From Candidatus Krumholzibacteriota bacterium (lineage in GTDB: Bacteria; Krumholzibacteriota; Krumholzibacteriia; LZORAL124-64-63), in contig JAKLEB010000002.1 in assembly GCA_022711765.1 (NCBI GenBank), positions 1,432,620-1,496,619 on the forward strand: DNA of 64,000 bases, read 5' to 3'. The notes beneath the pieces are model-generated. The model was not told where the DNA came from. It saw nothing but the letters and a program-made list of their open reading frames with translations, and made no database searches. Position numbers and translations under genes: made by a program. Shown here one piece after another: positions 1-8,900 of this stretch; position 1 is the stretch's first letter, and every line of letters starts with the position of its first letter.

Positions 1-203
1 GGCCCCTCGGTGCCGTAGGGCGTGAACTTGCGCTCGACCTCATCGGCGCTCGGGCCCAGCCAGACGACGAGACCGAGGATCGCGAGCGCCGCCGGCAGCG
101 CCCACCAGAGCCGCCGGCGGACGCGCGCGTGCTCGTCCGCGCTCGCCGCGGAGAACAGGCGCGACGCTGGGGGAGGCTCACGCCGGTCGCCGTGCCCGGT
201 CAT
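1..203 (-). CDS. Partial single-pass membrane protein, C-terminus outside the window
   Basis: Only the first 67 codons are present, and the frame runs off the left edge. It begins at an ATG 13 bases after the amidase stop, with a GGTGGA ribosome site, so it is probably the second gene of the amidase operon. The N-terminus is a short charged cytoplasmic stretch rich in Arg and Pro. One membrane helix follows at about residues 33-50 (LWWALPAALAILGLVVWLG), then a periplasmic start with the motif KFTPYGTEG. Genes placed after an amidase in related bacteria can encode GerMN-domain proteins. That is a guess here, because the diagnostic domain lies outside the window. Confidence 0.6.
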   Translation of the reverse strand, partial: MTGHGDRREPPPASRLFSAASADEHARVRRRLWWALPAALAILGLVVWLGPSADEVERKFTPYGTEG

Positions 204-216
204 CGCGATCCACCGC

Positions 217-2676
217 CTACCGATTTTCCAGGAGCAATCGACCCTGCCAGGACCCCGACGGCTGCCGCGTGATCGCCCACAGCTGCCAGAGCGGTCCCGC
301 GCGCAGTTCCAGGACGTGGCGATCGCCCAGCAGGGGCACGCCGCAGTCGCCGCCTCCGGGTGACGGTACGAGCGTATCCCAGGACTGTCCAGGCGGCGGC
401 AACCACTGGAAGTTGCCATCGACACGGACGAGGTCGAGCCGTTCGCTCGCGAGCGCACGGGGCGCGAGGGCCGCGACGAGATCCGCGGGCGGGACCGCTT
501 CGACGCCGGCCTGCAGCAGCGAGACCGTGCCCCAGAAGATCGCCCGCGCCTCGGCGTCCTGCCACGCGGGCGCGGCGAGCCTGTCCTCGACCGCTGCGGT
601 CGCGGGGCTCTCCAGCTCGACGACGACCGCGGGACAGGCCGTGTGGCGCAGGACGAAATCAGACCCGGCCGCCGCCGCGATCGGCGCGCCGAGGAGCCGG
701 CCCAGGGCGGCGGCGCAACTCGCGGCCCAGGGCGCGCCGAGCCGGCTGCCGGGATGGTGCCGGACCGCGGGGCCGCCGCGTCCGAGCGCGAGGTAGAGGT
801 CGGCGCCGAACCCGTCGGCCCGGCGGACCCTGTCGGGATCGGGCGTCCACTCGTCCTCGTCCCGCAGCAGGGTGACCGAGCAGCCGGCGCCGCGCAGCAG
901 AGCCGCCAGGCGGCGCGCGACCGCCAGGTTGAGGTCGCTGCCCCGGGTGCCCTCGGGCCCGCGGCCCGCCGCGTCCGTGCCGCCGCCGCGCGGATCGATG
1001 GCCACCCTCCGGCCGACCAGGTCAGGCAGCAACGCATCCCAGGTCACGGTATCGGGTGGGGAACCGGCGGGATCCTGCCACGCCGTCCGCCCGGCGGCAT
1101 CGAGCACGAGCGGCAGCGCGCCGTCGGCCTCCAGCCAGACGCCGCGATCGCGCTGCCGCACGGCCAGCGGCGTGCGGTCGTCCAGCAGCGGCCGCGACCA
1201 TGGCCGGCCGGGCTCCCCGGACCATTCGGGTCCGTCGGGCGGCGGCAACCGGGAACGCCACCGGTCGCCGGGGATGTCGGTCAGCGGCCACGTCGACTCC
1301 GGGCAGCGCAGGGCGACGAGGGTCGAACCGGCCGCGAGGGTGTCCCCCGCGGTCGTCGCGGCCAGGTCGGGCGCGACGGGCGCCGACACGGGGGCGCCGT
1401 TCGCGAGCCGGCCCGTGATCCTCGCGGTGGCGGCCGCCGCGCGCAGGGCGCGCCGATCGACGAAACACCAGCCGCGCTCGCCGCGATGGCGCGGCAGGGC
1501 GACGCCGCCGCCGGGTCCCAGCTCGAGGGTGAGATCGACGAACTCGGCGAGGTCGACGCCGGGACTCTCGTAGACGAGCAGGACCCGGTCGAGGATCTCG
1601 CCGTCCGCGCCCGTTTCCAGGAGGGTCCGGCAGCGCAACGAGACGTGGCGCTCGCTCCGCACGACCTGCTGCAGGACCGGGGTCGCGCGACCGGCCAGGT
1701 TGCGGCCGGCCAGGGCGACCGTCGCCGTTCGCGCCGCGACGGCGAGGCGCGCCCGCACCCGGCGACCGTCGGCGTCGACGGTGAAGGGCACCGGCTCGCC
1801 GTCGACGGTGAGGCTGACCGTGGTCGGGTCGAGCGCCGGCGCGTCGGGGCGGCCCGGATCGAACGTCCATGACTGCGGCGCGCGGCCCGGTCCGACCTCG
1901 ATCGTGTCGGGCTGGTCGCTGAGCCAGCGCGGGGTGCCGCCGGCGTAGTAGTCGCGCAGCCCGAGGAAGTACGCGGCCGCCTCGAGCTCGAGGCTCCGCG
2001 CCAGCGTCAGCCGCCGTTCGATCACCGGATTCGACAGCATCGCGGGCTCGCCGAGGACCGCCGGGGCCGGCGCGTGCCGCAACACGTGGAACCCGCCGGG
2101 CAGGATCTGCGCCGGCTCGATCGCGAGCGCGCGCACGAGGCGCCGGTGGATCGCGCGGGCGAGATCGAGGTCGGCGCCCTCGCGGCCCAGGGGGTAGTAG
2201 GTCTGCGTCTCGTTCAGGACCGGGTCGCGCGCGGCGTTGCTGTTGTGGTGGATCGACACGAAGACGTCGGGCGCGAGGCTGTCGCAGATGGCGACGCGCG
2301 CGGCGAGGTCCCCCGCGAGCGAGCTGTCGGCGGCCGTCGTCAGGTCCACGTCGGCGGTGCGCGTCAGGTGGACGTCGGCGCCGGCCCACTGGAGCATGCC
2401 CTGCAGGTAGAGGGCGACGCCGAGGTTCACCTCGGCCTCGCTCAGGCCGCCGGCGCCGATCGCGCCGCGGAACCGGCCGCCGTGGCCGGGATCGATCAGG
2501 ACCCGCCGGCCGCGCAACGGCGCCGCGTCCACGCCCGTCAGCGGCGGCGGCGGATCCAGATAGCCGCGGACTCCGTCCGGGACCCGGGGCGACGGCTGCC
2601 GGCCGCCGCAGCCGGCCACGAGGGCGACGGCCGCCGCCAGCGCCAGGGTCCGGACGCGCAACTGACCTTGTGGCAA
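217..2676 (-). CDS. N-acetylmuramoyl-L-alanine amidase lipoprotein with a second degenerate amidase domain
   Basis: An 819-residue envelope enzyme predicted to cleave the bond between MurNAc and the stem peptide in peptidoglycan. The N-terminus is a lipoprotein signal with lipobox VAGC (Cys23). The first Amidase_3 domain (about residues 57-245) keeps every zinc and catalytic position: DPGHGG (His65), Glu80, SIHHN (His143) and Glu210 in VLGEPAML. A beta-rich middle region follows. From about residue 550 to 745 a second copy of the fold is recognisable, but DPRGGG replaces DPGHGG and the HHN motif is gone; only the late VVVELE glutamate remains. It is therefore probably a binding or structural copy. 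Start: ATG with a GGAAGG-type ribosome site and its own promoter. At 819 residues it is much longer than typical 200-450-residue amidases. Confidence 0.88.
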   Translation of the reverse strand: MPQGQLRVRTLALAAAVALVAGCGGRQPSPRVPDGVRGYLDPPPPLTGVDAAPLRGRRVLIDPGHGGRFRGAIGAGGLSEAEVNLGVALYLQGMLQWAGADVHLTRTADVDLTTAADSSLAGDLAARVAICDSLAPDVFVSIHHNSNAARDPVLNETQTYYPLGREGADLDLARAIHRRLVRALAIEPAQILPGGFHVLRHAPAPAVLGEPAMLSNPVIERRLTLARSLELEAAAYFLGLRDYYAGGTPRWLSDQPDTIEVGPGRAPQSWTFDPGRPDAPALDPTTVSLTVDGEPVPFTVDADGRRVRARLAVAARTATVALAGRNLAGRATPVLQQVVRSERHVSLRCRTLLETGADGEILDRVLLVYESPGVDLAEFVDLTLELGPGGGVALPRHRGERGWCFVDRRALRAAAATARITGRLANGAPVSAPVAPDLAATTAGDTLAAGSTLVALRCPESTWPLTDIPGDRWRSRLPPPDGPEWSGEPGRPWSRPLLDDRTPLAVRQRDRGVWLEADGALPLVLDAAGRTAWQDPAGSPPDTVTWDALLPDLVGRRVAIDPRGGGTDAAGRGPEGTRGSDLNLAVARRLAALLRGAGCSVTLLRDEDEWTPDPDRVRRADGFGADLYLALGRGGPAVRHHPGSRLGAPWAASCAAALGRLLGAPIAAAAGSDFVLRHTACPAVVVELESPATAAVEDRLAAPAWQDAEARAIFWGTVSLLQAGVEAVPPADLVAALAPRALASERLDLVRVDGNFQWLPPPGQSWDTLVPSPGGGDCGVPLLGDRHVLELRAGPLWQLWAITRQPSGSWQGRLLLENR

Positions 2677-2701
2677 GGGAGGTTCCTTCCTGCTTTCGAG
2701 C

Positions 2702-2730
2702 AGACTACGAGAGCCCGCGCGACATGTAAA
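2702..2730 (-). promoter_or_regulatory. Promoter of the amidase gene (minus strand)
   Basis: Reading the minus strand, TTTACA (2730-2725) and TAGTCT (2707-2702) are separated by exactly 17 bases. The predicted start of transcription near 2695 lies about 20 bases before the amidase ATG. It is back to back with the selA promoter, whose -35 begins only 20 bases away. Confidence 0.55.
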
Positions 2731-2749
2731 GCGACGGCCGCCCGGCGTC

Positions 2750-2778
2750 TGGACATCGGCGGCGGGGTCTGGTACCTT
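2750..2778 (+). promoter_or_regulatory. Promoter of the selA-smc-ftsY operon
   Basis: TGGACA (2750-2755), a 17-base spacer, then TACCTT (2773-2778). The same -10 hexamer occurs before the riboflavin operon and the DUF2723 gene. Predicted transcription start is near 2785, giving an 89-base leader before selA. Confidence 0.65.
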
Positions 2779-2873
2779 TGTGCGCCACGCCGGGGGCGTT
2801 CCCGCGCGTGGGTCGCGCGAATACGGTCCCCTTCGCCGCGCCGTCCCGAGGGTCGCGTCCAGAGGAAACCCGC

Positions 2874-4304
2874 ATGTCCGATCCCCTGCTGCGCGAGCTG
2901 CCGCCCGTGGGCGCCCTGCTCGACCACCCGGAGATCGCCGCGCTCGCCCGCGGCCGCCGGCGGATCTGGGTCACGCGGGTCGTGCAGCAGGCGGTCGAGG
3001 ATCTGCGGCGGGACCTCGCCCGCGGCGACCAGCCGCGGCCCGCGGGTCGCCCCGAGCTCGAGGCGGCGGCGCGCGCCCGCATCCGCGCGGCGATCGCCCG
3101 GCTGCTCGCGCCGGCGAGCCGCCGCGTGATCAACGCCACGGGCGTGGTCGTGCACACCAACCTCGGGCGCTCGCGCTGGCCCGCTCGGGCCGTCGAATGG
3201 GCGGCTGCGGCCGCCGCCGGCAACAGCGACCTCGAGTACGTGCTGGAGACGGGCCAGCGTGGTCACCGCGGCCGGCAGGTCGAGGCGAAGGTCGCGCTCC
3301 TGGCCGGCTCCGAGGATGCGCTCGTGGTGAACAACAACGCGGCCGCGGTCTGGCTCGCCGTGCGGCACCTGAGCCGCGGCGGCCGGGTCGTGCTGTCGCG
3401 CGGCGAGATCGTCGCGATCGGCGGCAGCTTCCGCCTCGACGAGATCCTGGGCGAGACGCACTGCGAGCTGGTGGAGGTCGGCACCACCAACCGCACGACC
3501 CTGGCCGACTACGAGGCCGCCCTGACCGGCGGCGCGACCGTGCTCAAGGTCCACCGCAGCAATTTCAAGGTGACGGGCTTCACGGCCGAGGTCGGGCTCG
3601 CGGATCTCGCGGCGCTCTGCCGCCGCCGCGGCGCCCGGCTCGTCTACGATGCCGGCAGCGGCGCGCTGTATCCCTTCGCGGATCTCGGCCTGCCGCCAGA
3701 GCCGACGCTCGACCAGGACCTGGCGGCGGGCGCCGACCTCGTCACCTGCAGCGGGGACAAGCTGCTGGGCGGTTGCCAGGCGGGTCTGGTGCTGGGCGCG
3801 CGGGACGAGATCGCGGCGCTGCGCCGCCACCCCATGCGCCGCGCGTTCCGGGTCGACAAGACGACGCTGGCGGCGCTGGATGCCGTGTTGACCTTGTACC
3901 TCGAGGCCGAGGACATTCCCGAGGTGCCGACGCTCGAGCACCTGGCGCGGCCGCTGGGCGACCTGGAGGCCGCGGCGGCCGCGCTGGCAGCCGAGTTGCA
4001 GCCGGAGGCGCCGCCCGGATGGTCCGCCCGGACCGCAGCCGCCACGGCCACGGTCGGCGGCGGGAGCTTCTCCGAGGTCGAGGTGCCGACACGGCTGCTG
4101 CTCTGGACCGGTCCGCGCGAGGAGCTCGAGGCGGTCCATCAGTACCTGCGCACGGGAGAGCCGGCCCTGGTCGGTCGCATCTCCCAGGATGGGTTGGGCG
4201 TGGACCTGCGCACCGTCGCGCCCGCGGAGTATCCGCTCGTCGGGAGCGCGCTGCGCGGCGCGTGGCGACGGTTGCGGGGGGAGAGGCGAGGTAGCGAGAC
4301 ATGA
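2874..4304 (+). CDS. selA: L-seryl-tRNA(Sec) selenium transferase
   Basis: A 476-residue PLP enzyme that converts Ser-tRNA(Sec) to Sec-tRNA(Sec) using selenophosphate; its presence implies that the organism makes selenoproteins. The PLP lysine is in SGDKLLGG (Lys296, matching Lys295 of E. coli). The N-terminal helical region, RRVINATGVVVHTNLGRS and NNNAAAVWL motifs are typical. The ATG at 2874 is chosen because AGAGGA lies 7 bases upstream and the protein then begins at the family's normal N-terminus; the frame stays open further upstream without a ribosome site. One oddity is GGCQAG, where many SelA proteins have GGPQAG. The stop overlaps the next start (ATGA). selB, selC and selD are not in this window. 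Confidence 0.93.
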   Translation: MSDPLLRELPPVGALLDHPEIAALARGRRRIWVTRVVQQAVEDLRRDLARGDQPRPAGRPELEAAARARIRAAIARLLAPASRRVINATGVVVHTNLGRSRWPARAVEWAAAAAAGNSDLEYVLETGQRGHRGRQVEAKVALLAGSEDALVVNNNAAAVWLAVRHLSRGGRVVLSRGEIVAIGGSFRLDEILGETHCELVEVGTTNRTTLADYEAALTGGATVLKVHRSNFKVTGFTAEVGLADLAALCRRRGARLVYDAGSGALYPFADLGLPPEPTLDQDLAAGADLVTCSGDKLLGGCQAGLVLGARDEIAALRRHPMRRAFRVDKTTLAALDAVLTLYLEAEDIPEVPTLEHLARPLGDLEAAAAALAAELQPEAPPGWSARTAAATATVGGGSFSEVEVPTRLLLWTGPREELEAVHQYLRTGEPALVGRISQDGLGVDLRTVAPAEYPLVGSALRGAWRRLRGERRGSET

Positions 4305-5866
4305 GCGACGGTCATCAGCTGGCGATCCGTCCGGGAGGGCTGGAGACCCTGAGCACAGGCCTCAACCTGGCCGAGCTCGACCTGCACGGCGGCGAGGGGC
4401 TGTGGGAGGAGGTGCGGCGCTTCGCGCGCGAGTCGCTGCTCGAGCGGCAGATCGACGCGGCCATGGGCGGGCGGCCGGCGCCGCGGGTCTGGGCGTTCCT
4501 CGAGTCGCCCGGGGCGGGCCCGGCTGCGGCCGCGGCGGGCCTCGGCGCTGCGGTGCTCCTCGCGGACCGCGGGCAGTCGGTCGTGCTCGTGGATGCCGAC
4601 GAGCAGGAGCCGCGGATCACCCGCTGGGCGGGACGCACCGATCGGGAAGGGTGGATCGACATGGTCCGCTTCGGCGCCTCGCTGCACACGGCGAGCGACG
4701 CGCTGCCGTCCCAGGCGCGGCGGGGTTCGGTCGTCGGCGTGGGCTCGTTCGCGCCGACCGGCGTGACCCCGGACGAGGTCGCCGAGCTGCTCGGCCGCCT
4801 GCGTCGTCAGGCCGATGACCTCGTGCTGGTGCTGCCGGCCAAGCTGCGGTCGCTGCCGTGGCTCGAGGTCGCGCACATCCGGCTGCTCTGCTGGGACCTG
4901 CTCTCGCGGAGCGCCGGCGAGACCGAGAAGATCCTGTCCGAGCTCGAACGCATGGGCGCCCGGCCGGACGCCCTGCTCGGCTTCGGCGTGGAGGAGTACG
5001 TCGCGATCCAGGAGCGCCTGCGGGAGGACGTCGCCGCCAGCGCCGCGCCGTCGCCGGAACCCGGACCCGTGACGCCGGCGCTGGTGCCAGCCGCAGAGCC
5101 CGGGCCGGACGCCGCGCCGGCATCCGGTCGGAGCGCCGAGTCGGCAACCGGGTCCGGCCCCACCCTGGCCTCCGGTCCGACGTACCGGGCGGCCGGAGCG
5201 GCGCGCGAACGCTCGCTGCCCGCGCCACGCCGGCGGCGGACGTCGGGCATCTTCGTGTTCGTGGGCGTCGCCCTGATCGCGGCCCTCGCGCTGCTCGGCT
5301 TGCGGTTCAGCGGCCAGCTGCGCGGCGAGCGGACCGCTGATCTCGCGTCGTCGCCGGCGCCGGTGGACCTGCCGGCCGGCGAGCGCACGCCCCCGGTCGA
5401 CCGCGACCAGCCGCCTGCCGCCGCTGCGCTCGGCGCGACCGGCGCGGAGGTCGCGGCGGACTCCGCCGGATCGGCGAACGCGGTGGCGGACGAGGACTCG
5501 GTCGGCGTGGACGAAGCGGCCAGCGCGACCGGTGCGACCGCGGCGCCGGCGGCACGCGCCGATTCGCCGGCGGTCGACTCCGGCGGCGACGGCGGGCCGT
5601 GGACCCCGTTCCGCCGGCCGGCCGGTCAGGAGGGCTGGGCGCTTTGGCTCTATTCGTTCCCCGACGAAGCCACCGCGGAGGTCGAGATCCGCGCTCTCGA
5701 GCGGCGCGGCATCCAGGCGACGGCGCGCGCGGTGGAGATCAAGGACCGTGGGCGATGGTACCGCGTCTATGCCGGCAGCTTCCCCGATCGCGCCGCGGCC
5801 GCTGCAGCGGTGCCCTGGTTGAAGTCCGAGCTGAGGCACGACTGGGTCGTACCGGCAGCCATCTAG
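4301..5866 (+). CDS. SPOR-domain membrane protein with a degenerate MinD/BY-kinase-like domain
   Basis: A 521-residue bitopic protein. Residues about 60-230 resemble the P-loop fold of MinD/CpsD-type ATPases: a loop ESPGAGPAA at 68-76 sits where the Walker A should be, and VDAD (97-100) matches the Walker A-prime strand end. The nucleotide-binding Lys and Thr are missing, so ATPase activity is unlikely. A Pro/Ala-rich linker leads to one membrane helix at about 313-333 after RRRR, another low-complexity Ala/Asp linker, and a C-terminal SPOR domain (about 443-521). SPOR domains bind glycan strands stripped of stem peptides at division septa, so a septal or periplasmic role is likely. It overlaps selA by 4 bases and precedes smc. 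The combination is unusual and the exact role is unknown. Confidence 0.75.
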   Translation: MSDGHQLAIRPGGLETLSTGLNLAELDLHGGEGLWEEVRRFARESLLERQIDAAMGGRPAPRVWAFLESPGAGPAAAAAGLGAAVLLADRGQSVVLVDADEQEPRITRWAGRTDREGWIDMVRFGASLHTASDALPSQARRGSVVGVGSFAPTGVTPDEVAELLGRLRRQADDLVLVLPAKLRSLPWLEVAHIRLLCWDLLSRSAGETEKILSELERMGARPDALLGFGVEEYVAIQERLREDVAASAAPSPEPGPVTPALVPAAEPGPDAAPASGRSAESATGSGPTLASGPTYRAAGAARERSLPAPRRRRTSGIFVFVGVALIAALALLGLRFSGQLRGERTADLASSPAPVDLPAGERTPPVDRDQPPAAAALGATGAEVAADSAGSANAVADEDSVGVDEAASATGATAAPAARADSPAVDSGGDGGPWTPFRRPAGQEGWALWLYSFPDEATAEVEIRALERRGIQATARAVEIKDRGRWYRVYAGSFPDRAAAAAAVPWLKSELRHDWVVPAAI

Positions 5867-5939
5867 TCGACACGACACGAGCGGGGCGACCCGCATCCCG
5901 GTGTCCGCGCCAGCGCGCGGCCGCGGAAGGACCCGTCGC

Positions 5940-8900
5940 GTGAAACTCAAGCGTATCGAGCTGCAGGGCTTCAAGTCCTTCGTCGACCGGACCGTCCTGG
6001 ATTTCGACGAGGGCATCACCGCCATCCTCGGCCCCAACGGCTGCGGCAAGAGCAACGTCGTGGACGCGGTCCGCTGGGTGCTCGGCGAGCAATCGCCGCG
6101 CAACCTGCGCGGCGACCGGATGGACGACGTGATCTTCAAGGGGACGACCAAGCGCAAGCCGGTGGGTCTCGCCGAGGTCACGCTGACGTTCCTCAACGAC
6201 GACGGCCGCCTGCCCGTGGACTACGAGGAGGTGGCGATCAAGCGCCGCGTCACGCGAGACGGCACGAGCGACTACTTCCTCAACGGCACGCTGTGCCGGC
6301 TCAAGGACCTGCGCGATCTGCTGTACGACAGCGGCGTCAACAACACCAGCTACTCGATCATCGAGGAGTCGATGATCAAGCAGATCCTCGGCGAGAATAA
6401 CCTGGAACTGCGCCGCCTGCTCGAGGAGGGCTCGGGGATCACGAAGTACAAGGCGCGCCGCAAGGAGACCCAGCGCAAGCTCGACCGCACGACGCAGGAT
6501 CTGCTCCGCCTGGACGACATCATCGAGGAAATCGGCCAGGAGGTGCGGTCCCTGCAGCGGCAGGTCGGCAAGGCGCGGCGCTTCCAGCGCCTCTTCGGCG
6601 AGATCCGGGCTCTGGATCTGAGCCTGGCGGCGCGCCGGCGCGAGGCGCTCGACCAGCGCGAGGCCCAGATCAGGGATCGCGTGCAGGAGCTGCGGACGCT
6701 GGCCGAGTCGGACAGCGGCGAGCTGAGCGGATTGCGGGCGCGGATCGAGGACCAGCGGCCCCTGATCGGCGAGCGGGAGGACGAGCGGCGCCAGCTCGAG
6801 GTGGCTCTGCACGCGTTCGAGGAGGAGTTGCAGGAGACCGAGCGCCAGGTCGTGGTGCTCGAGCAGCGGATCACCGAGTACGGCCGGCGCTGCGCGGAGG
6901 CGCTCGCGGCCGCCGACGAGGCCGCCGGCCGGCGCGCGGAGATCGCGGGGCAGATCGCCGCGCTCGATCTCCGCGTGGGCGAGCTGCAGGCCGAGGCGCA
7001 CGGCGGCGGCGAGCTGCTCGCGACCCAGGCCGAGGAGCTGAAGGTGCTCGAGGCCGCGCTCGCGGCCGACCGCGGCGCGCTCGAGGAAGCGGTCCAGCTC
7101 AACCTCCAGTTCATCGAGGACGACGCGGCGAGCAAGAGCCGGCTGCGCGAGCTGCAGGTCAAGCGCGAGAACCGGCAGGAGCGCCTCGCTCTGCTCGCCG
7201 ACGAATCGGCCGGCCTGGTGCGCGAGGCGGCGGATTCCGCGACGCGCCAGGGCGAGCTGGCCACGGAGCGGGATGGGCTGACCGGACGCCGGCGCGAGCT
7301 GCTCTCGGGTCTCGCCGCCGCCGAGCGGACGCTCGCCGACCTCGACGCGGCAGCCCAGGACATCCAGCGGGACATCTCCGCGGCGACCGGCCGGCGCGAG
7401 GCGGCGGCCGGGCGGCTCGAGGTGCTCCGCCGGCTGCAGGCGGAGTACGCCGGCTACGGTCAGGGCGCCCGCCACGTGCTGACCACGCACGGCCGGCGCG
7501 ACGACGTGCTCGGCGGTCTGGCGGACCGGCTCCAGGTCGATGACGCCTGGACGGGGGCGTTCGAGACGTTGCTCGGCGAGATCCTGGACGCGGTCGTCGT
7601 GAGCGGTCCCGGCGCGGCCGCCGCGCTGGTGCGCGAGCTGCGCGAGGGGCGGCACGGCCACGCGGCGTTCCTCTGCTCCGCCGGCGAGACTCCGCCTCAG
7701 GCGGCACCGGCGCCGGCGGGCGGTCGCTCCGCGCGCGAGGTCGTGCGGGGCGACGTCGAACGACTGCCGCATCTGCAACGCCTGCTCGAACGGACCTGGC
7801 TCTTCGAGACCGACGACCAGGCGGTCGCGGCCGCCCTCGAGGCCGCCGGCGAGTCGCCGGTCCTCTGCCTGAGCCGCACCGGGCTGCTGGCCGGCAGCGA
7901 CGGACTCCTGCGCGGCGGGGCGGGCGAACGCGGCGAGATCAGCGTGCTGGGGCGCGGCGAGAAGCTGGACCAGCTCCAGGGAGAGGTCACGGCGCTCGAA
8001 GCGAAGGTGGACGGCGCGCACCGGCGGCTCGCCGTCAACCGGGAGCGCCAGGACGAAGCGCAGCGGCTGCTGCGCCAGGGTCGCGTCGATCTGGAGGCGC
8101 TCGACGGCGAACTGCAGGCGGTCCAGGTCTCGCTGGCCCAGCTGCGGGACCGCGCGAGCGCGGCGGCCCAGCGTCAGGCGGAGCTGCGGGGCGAGGAAGC
8201 GCGGCTCGGCGAGGAGGTCGCCGCCCTCGCGCGCGACGAGCAGGAGCTGCAGTCCACCCTGGCCGAGACGGGACGGCAGCGCCAGGACAGCACCCTGCGC
8301 CGGGACGAGCTGAGGCAGCGCGTCGTCGAACGCGAGGCCCGGCGCGACGAGCTGCGCTACGCCTTCGAGGAGCTGCGCCTCGTGCAGCAGCGCCGCGAGG
8401 GCGAGCGCCGCGAGATCGAGACGGCGCTGAGGCACATGCGCGCCAACGTCGCCGAGCTGCAGAACCGCCGCGAGGTCCTGCGCGAGGAGGCCGAGCACGG
8501 CGAGCGCGAGTCCGTCAAGCTGCGTGAGGAGCTGGCGGCGCGGCAGGACCAGCTGCTCGCCTCGTTCCAGGAGCGCGAGCGGCGGCGGCAGGTCGTCCGC
8601 AACGCGGCCGAGGCCATCGCCGCCTTGCGGATCGAGACCGAGCAATGGCACGACCGCATCAAGGCCATCGAGGACCAGCGGCACGGCTTCCAGGACCAGA
8701 TCCACCAGCTGGAGACGGAGCTCGCGACGCTCGACCTCCGCCGCCTCAACCTCGCCGAGCGCCTGGAGGAACAGTACGGCGGGCGGTTCGCCGATCTCGT
8801 GGCGGCCGTCGATCCGGACCAGCTGCCGCGGGAGCTGGAACGCGAGGACGGCGTCTTCCAGGTCGCGCAGGCCGAGGCGATCCTCGTGGATCGGCGCGAG

